Below are positions 32,370 to 36,821 of a stretch of DNA of 36,821 nt, piece after piece. The stretch's first letter is position 1; each line of letters opens with the position of its first letter. The notes under the pieces are model-generated. The model was not told the DNA's origin, ran no database searches, and was given only the letters and a program-made list of their open reading frames with translations. A program made the translations under genes and the position numbers. Source of the DNA: a bacterium (GTDB lineage Bacteria; UBA8248); contig JAVEPB010000129.1 in assembly GCA_030922375.1 (NCBI GenBank), positions 1 to 36,821 on the forward strand, in the 5' to 3' direction.

Positions 32370-32842
32370 ACCGGATCGGGGTGGGCTTCGACGTTCACCG
32401 CCTCAAGACGGGGAGGCGGCTTATCCTCGGGGGGGTGGAGATTCCCTTTGAAAAAGGTCTCGCCGGCCACTCCGACGCCGATGTCCTTGCCCACGCGGTC
32501 TGCGATGCGGTTCTGGGCGCCGCCGGGCTGGGCGATATCGGTGTCCATTTTCCGGATACCGACGAGCGTTATGCCGGCGCCGACAGCATCGAACTCCTGC
32601 GCCAGGTGGTGGCGATGGCGGCCGAGCGCGGTCTCACCCCCAAAAACGTGGACACCGTCGTCATCGCCGAGCGTCCCAAGCTCGCCCCCCACACGGGCGA
32701 AATCCGGAAGCGCCTGGCCGGCGTCCTCGGGCTTGACGAGGAGTTTGTGAACGTCAAGGTCACTACAAGCGAGGGATTGGGTTTCACCGGCCGGGGCGAG
32801 GGGATGGTCGCCCACGCGGTTTGCACCCTCGGTCCGGAGTAG
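32366..32842 (+). CDS. ispF: 2-C-methyl-D-erythritol 2,4-cyclodiphosphate synthase IspF
   Basis: A 158-residue trimeric zinc enzyme of the MEP pathway, acting two steps after IspD. Zinc and substrate residues are visible: GFDVHRL (Asp, His), the second zinc His in GLAGHSDADVLAHAVCDA, the segment GDIGVHFPDTD, and the C-terminal TTSEGLGFTGRGEG. The length is normal. The start is GTG at 32366, which overlaps the ispD stop, so translation is coupled. No ispE is adjacent. Confidence 0.96.
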   Translation: MNRIGVGFDVHRLKTGRRLILGGVEIPFEKGLAGHSDADVLAHAVCDAVLGAAGLGDIGVHFPDTDERYAGADSIELLRQVVAMAAERGLTPKNVDTVVIAERPKLAPHTGEIRKRLAGVLGLDEEFVNVKVTTSEGLGFTGRGEGMVAHAVCTLGPE

Positions 32843-32941
32843 CCTTGACGCGACTCCATTCCGCATGACAAATTCCCGCCCTTGAGAGACTTGTCCGGAC
32901 GATGATTTAAGCCGTTTTCCCCAGGTTTCGGAGCCGTTCCA

Positions 32942-34420
32942 TTGGCCATCCAGCTCTACAACACGCTGACTCACCGCAAGGAAGTCCTCGAGACGATCGA
33001 GCCCGATCACGTGAAGATGTATGTGTGCGGGGTGACGGTGTACGACGACTGCCATCTGGGCCATGCCCGCGCGGCCATTGTCTTCGACGTGATTCGCCGC
33101 CACCTCGAGTCCAGGGGCAAGAAAGTCACCTTCGTCTGCAATTTCACCGACATTGACGACAAGATCATCGTCCGCGCCAACCGGCGGAAAATCTCGACGG
33201 GCGAGCTGACCGAGGAATTCATCCAGGAGTACTACAACGACATGGACGCTCTCGGCGTCAGGCGCGCGGACGTGGCCCCGAGGGCGACCGAGCACATCCC
33301 CGAAATGATTGAAATGATTGGCCGCCTAGAGGAAAAAGGCATCGCCTACCGGGCCGATGCCGGAGACGTTTACTACGACATTTCAAAATTCGAGGGCTAC
33401 GGGAAGCTCTCCAACCGCTCCACCGAGGATCTCGAGTCGGGCTACCGCATCGAACCCGGAGAGGGAAAGAACAACCCCCTGGATTTCACCCTCTGGAAGA
33501 CGGCCAAGCCGGACGAGCCTTTCTGGGAAAGTCCCTGGGGAAACGGCCGGCCGGGGTGGCATCTCGAATGCTCGGTCATGTCCAGCCGCTATCTGGGCGA
33601 GCGCTTCGATATCCACGGGGGCGGAAACGATCTTTTGTTCCCGCACCACGAGAACGAGATTGCCCAGAGCGAGGGGTGTATCGGCCACGACTGGGTCCGC
33701 TACTGGATGCACAACGGAATGGTCCACATCAATCACGAGAAAATGAGCAAGTCGAAAGGAAATTTCTTCACCATCAAGGCGATTCTCGCCGAGCATCCGG
33801 CGGAGGTGGTTCGATTCTTCCTGCTGGGGACCCACTACCGGCACCCGGTGGACTACTCCGATCAGGTGATGCAGGAAGCGCGAAAGGGCCTCGATCGTCT
33901 CTACAACTCGATCCTCCGCCTCCGGCAGTTCTCCTCCGGCGATGCCGGGGGGCTCAGGGAGAAAATGGAGGCCGCGGTCGGAAAGTTCCGCGAGAGCTTC
34001 ACCGAGGCGATGGACGATGACTTCAACACCGCCCGGGCGATGGGCCACCTGTTCGACTTCATGCGGGAGTCCAACGCGGTCCTCCAGGAGGGGGGGTGGC
34101 ACATTCCCGAGGAGGCGGCCCGGCCCGCGCTCGATGCGTATGCGCAGGCGGGGGAGGTGCTGGGTCTCTTCCGGATGGACCCGGATGAGTGGTTCCGCCA
34201 GCCCCGGCGGGGAGAGGGCGAAGGCGCAGCCGAGGATGCCGCCGAGGATGGAAACGGAAATCTTTCCGACCGGGATATCGACGGCCTCATTAAGAAAAGG
34301 AACGAGGCCAGGGGAGCGAAGGATTTCTCGGAGGCCGACCGCATACGGGACGAACTCACCTCGGCGGGTATTCTCCTTGAGGACGGCCCCTCGGGCACGA
34401 TTTGGAAACGAAGGCCCTGA
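32942..34420 (+). CDS. cysS: Cysteinyl-tRNA synthetase
   Basis: A 492-residue class I synthetase that charges tRNA-Cys. HIGH appears as CHLGHARAA (about residues 36-44) and KMSKS as [12 protein letters not shown]. The zinc site that recognises cysteine is complete: the Cys in [11 protein letters not shown], the Cys in [10 protein letters not shown], and His and Glu in [12 protein letters not shown]. The C-terminal part has the usual DALIX-like helices with [18 protein letters not shown]-type sequence. The start is TTG at 32942 with GGAG ten bases upstream; no ATG fits the family N-terminus [12 protein letters not shown]. rlmB follows after three bases. Confidence 0.97.
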   Translation: MAIQLYNTLTHRKEVLETIEPDHVKMYVCGVTVYDDCHLGHARAAIVFDVIRRHLESRGKKVTFVCNFTDIDDKIIVRANRRKISTGELTEEFIQEYYNDMDALGVRRADVAPRATEHIPEMIEMIGRLEEKGIAYRADAGDVYYDISKFEGYGKLSNRSTEDLESGYRIEPGEGKNNPLDFTLWKTAKPDEPFWESPWGNGRPGWHLECSVMSSRYLGERFDIHGGGNDLLFPHHENEIAQSEGCIGHDWVRYWMHNGMVHINHEKMSKSKGNFFTIKAILAEHPAEVVRFFLLGTHYRHPVDYSDQVMQEARKGLDRLYNSILRLRQFSSGDAGGLREKMEAAVGKFRESFTEAMDDDFNTARAMGHLFDFMRESNAVLQEGGWHIPEEAARPALDAYAQAGEVLGLFRMDPDEWFRQPRRGEGEGAAEDAAEDGNGNLSDRDIDGLIKKRNEARGAKDFSEADRIRDELTSAGILLEDGPSGTIWKRRP

Positions 34421-34423
34421 CGC

Positions 34424-35206
34424 GTGGCCAAAAAAAAGGGCCGCGAGTTCATATGCGGCGTTCACGCCGTCCAGGCGGCTTTGGAGCGAGGGCCTGGGCG
34501 GGTCAAGCGCCTTTTTATCGCGCCGGGCCGAAAGGGACAGCCCGGGTTCCAGGCGCGCCGGGTGGCCGAGCGGGAGCGGATTCTCGTTGAGGAATGTCCC
34601 GCCGGCGGTCTCGATGAGCTGGCCGGAAGCCGTCAGCACCAGGGACTGGTCGCCGAGGTTCACCCCACTCCGATATTGGGGCTCGATGCCTTTTTGGAGG
34701 GTTTGCCACCCGAAAAGCCGCCGATTCTGCTCCTGGACGGTATTCAGGACCCGCGCAACCTGGGGGCGATTCTCAGGACGGCGGCGGCGCTCGGGGCGGG
34801 CGGGGCGGTTTGGCCCAAGGACTCGGCCGCGAATTTAAGCCCCACGGTGGCAAAGGCCGCCGCCGGGGCCATCGAGGCCCTCCCCCTGGCCCGGGTGACG
34901 AACATGGCCCGGGCCGTTTCGGCGGTAAAGGAGGCCGGATACTGGGCCGTTGCGGCCGACCCGGAGAGTGATACCGCCCTCGGCGGGGGGACCGGACTGC
35001 CCCGGCCAGCAGCGCTGGTCCTGGGCGGGGAGGGAAAGGGCGTCCGGCGGCTGGTGCGAAAAAATTGCGATATCGGGGTGCGAATCCCTCTTTCGGGGGG
35101 TATAGTGTCATCCTTGAATGTATCGATAGCCGCTGGGATTCTGCTCTTTGAAATCATTTCCCGGCCCTGGGCGGCTGACCCGGACCGGGGCGCCCGGAAA
35201 ACGTGA
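34424..35206 (+). CDS. rlmB: 23S rRNA (guanosine-2'-O-)-methyltransferase RlmB-like, SpoU family
   Basis: A 260-residue SpoU/TrmH methyltransferase with an N-terminal L30-like substrate-binding part (EFICGVHAVQAALERGPGRVKRLFI) and a C-terminal knotted SAM domain. SpoU motifs are visible: ILLLDGIQDPRNLGAILRTAAALGAG (motif 1), ALVLGGEGKGVRRLV (motif 2) and IPLSGGIVSSLNVSIAAGILLFE (motif 3). It methylates the 2'-O of a guanosine in 23S rRNA in E. coli; other SpoU targets are possible. The start is GTG at 34424, three bases after the cysS stop, so the two are co-translated. The tRNA promoter follows. Confidence 0.92.
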   Translation: MAKKKGREFICGVHAVQAALERGPGRVKRLFIAPGRKGQPGFQARRVAERERILVEECPAGGLDELAGSRQHQGLVAEVHPTPILGLDAFLEGLPPEKPPILLLDGIQDPRNLGAILRTAAALGAGGAVWPKDSAANLSPTVAKAAAGAIEALPLARVTNMARAVSAVKEAGYWAVAADPESDTALGGGTGLPRPAALVLGGEGKGVRRLVRKNCDIGVRIPLSGGIVSSLNVSIAAGILLFEIISRPWAADPDRGARKT

Positions 35207-35225
35207 AATCCGATTGCGCAAAGGC

Positions 35226-35254
35226 TTGACATGCAGGGAAGTTAGCCCTATTTT
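35226..35254 (+). promoter_or_regulatory. Promoter of the tRNA-tuf cluster
   Basis: TTGACA (35226-35231) and TATTTT (35249-35254) are 17 bases apart, and the first tRNA begins 16 bases after the -10. This is the usual short-leader arrangement of stable RNA genes. tuf is probably read from the same promoter. Confidence 0.75.
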
Positions 35255-35269
35255 AACGCGCCTTTGCTG

Positions 35270-35344
35270 GCTGGCGTAGCTCAGCGGTAGAGCGGCTGAT
35301 TTGTAATCAGCGGGTCGGAGGTTCGATTCCTCTCGCCAGCTCCA
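35270..35344 (+). tRNA. tRNA-Thr (anticodon TGT)
   Basis: Full cloverleaf: acceptor GCTGGCG/CGCCAGC, D-arm AGCTC/GAGC, anticodon arm CTGAT/ATCAG with loop TTTGTAA and anticodon TGT, T-arm GGAGG/CCTCT with loop TTCGATT. The CCA end is encoded. Confidence 0.97.
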
Positions 35345-35394
35345 TTACTATGGAGCGCGAAGGGGCCTTCGCGGATGTATGAAGATATAGGTCT

Positions 35395-35479
35395 GGGGAG
35401 GTTCCCGAGTGGTCAAAGGGACCAGACTGTAAATCTGATGGCTCAGCCTTCGGAGGTTCGAATCCTCCCCTCCCCACCA
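35395..35479 (+). tRNA. tRNA-Tyr (anticodon GTA)
   Basis: An 85-base class II tRNA. Acceptor GGGGAGG/CCTCCCC, anticodon stem-loop CAGACTGTAAATCTG with anticodon GTA, a long variable arm (about 35445-35455), T-loop TTCGAAT and an encoded CCA. Confidence 0.96.
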
Positions 35480-35521
35480 TATTTTTTATTGGCGGTCGTG
35501 GATTTCGGCATGATGGCTTGG

Positions 35522-35597
35522 GCGGGAATAGCTCAGTTGGTAGAGCATCAGCCTTCCAAGCTGAGGGTCGCGGGTTCGAGTCCCGTTTCCCGCTCCA
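35522..35597 (+). tRNA. tRNA-Gly (anticodon TCC)
   Basis: Acceptor GCGGGAA/TTCCCGC, D-arm GCTC/GAGC, anticodon arm CAGCCTTCCAAGCTG with anticodon TCC, T-arm CGGG/CCCG with loop TTCGAGT, encoded CCA. Confidence 0.97.
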
Positions 35598-35762
35598 GAT
35601 TATACGGGGCGGTACTTTTCGAAACCGGGCGGTTCGGCTTAATCTGAGGTTCGGCTTTATCTTGGAAGAATGTGTTTTGACGGCGGGGCCGGCCCAGCCA
35701 GCCGCGTTGTCCATTTATCGGGAGTTTCATTCAGCAGGTTTTGATCCGGGTTTGAGGAGCAT

Positions 35763-35838
<76 letters not shown>

Positions 35839-35898
35839 CCACCGCGGCGCGGACAAGCCTGAATTTTTTCACTTCCTTGAATTGGAGTTAGAGAAGCC

Positions 35899-36821
<923 letters not shown>

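Noticed and set aside
33383-34663. 426-codon minus-strand frame opposite cysS and rlmB
   Set aside because: Both plus-strand genes have complete catalytic motifs, and the frame has no family features.

Overview
The window reads as a stretch of chromosome from a GC-rich Gram-negative bacterium. The evidence for an outer membrane is a TonB-type energy transducer, a SurA/PpiC-type periplasmic isomerase and a small putative lipoprotein. The gene mix (CIRCE-controlled groES-groL, Aquifex-type aconitase, PmtA-like lipid methyltransferase, and a block moaC - PIN/TRAM - ispD - ispF - cysS - rlmB - four tRNAs - tuf) is not enterobacterial. It suits a delta-proteobacteria-like or uncultured candidate lineage, but I cannot name the taxon from sequence alone. 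An in-frame UGA at the active-site position of an OsmC-like protein, followed by a SECIS-like hairpin, indicates that the organism decodes selenocysteine.

Layout. 1-3455 (minus strand): the start of a DUF6282-like amidohydrolase-type protein, a degenerate tRNA-fMet 3' fragment, an FAD-linked oxidase and an enoyl-CoA hydratase. 3793-5952: the heat-shock operon groES-groL with CIRCE, promoter and terminator. 6144-12026 (plus): TonB-like protein with a 16-residue repeat, DtxR-family metalloregulator, a cupin with histone-H1-like lysine tails, gpsA and aconitase. 12292-14012 (minus): two tandem DinB-like proteins, a small disrupted frame and an SRPBCC/AHSA1 protein. 14227-15551 (plus): a membrane HExxH protein translationally coupled to a lipoprotein-like protein. 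15552-16218: an intergenic region with a long hairpin plus a strong terminator, possibly a small RNA. 16219-20346 (plus): Gfo/Idh/MocA oxidoreductase, ChrA-type transporter, a tandem array of changing mini-hairpins, VOC protein and acyl-CoA dehydrogenase. About 20400-21360: an AT-rich island with one DUF3800 gene. 21367-25566: sodium:solute symporter converging on the selenoprotein OsmC, an EamA transporter and a PmtA-like methyltransferase. 25998-28574 (plus): CaCA exchanger, an unrecognised gene and a PpiC isomerase. 28575-29041: intergenic region with DnaA-box-like sites and paired palindromes upstream of dcd. 29042-36821 (plus): dcd, moaC, PIN/TRAM protein, ispD, ispF, cysS, rlmB, tRNA-Thr(TGT), tRNA-Tyr(GTA), tRNA-Gly(TCC), tRNA-Thr(GGT) and the 5' part of tuf.

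How the genes work together. The right-hand third is core housekeeping: nucleotide pools, molybdopterin, isoprenoid precursors, Cys-tRNA charging, rRNA methylation and translation elongation. ispD-ispF and cysS-rlmB are tightly packed, and the tRNA block has its own consensus promoter. The left and centre are metabolic and accessory: CoA-ester chemistry, transporters and thiol/peroxide handling. The strongest point for a second look is the OsmC selenoprotein, which is easily mis-annotated as two short genes. Next come the covarying hairpin array at 18451-18622, the candidate small RNA at 15914-16017 and the cupin with DNA-binding-like tails.
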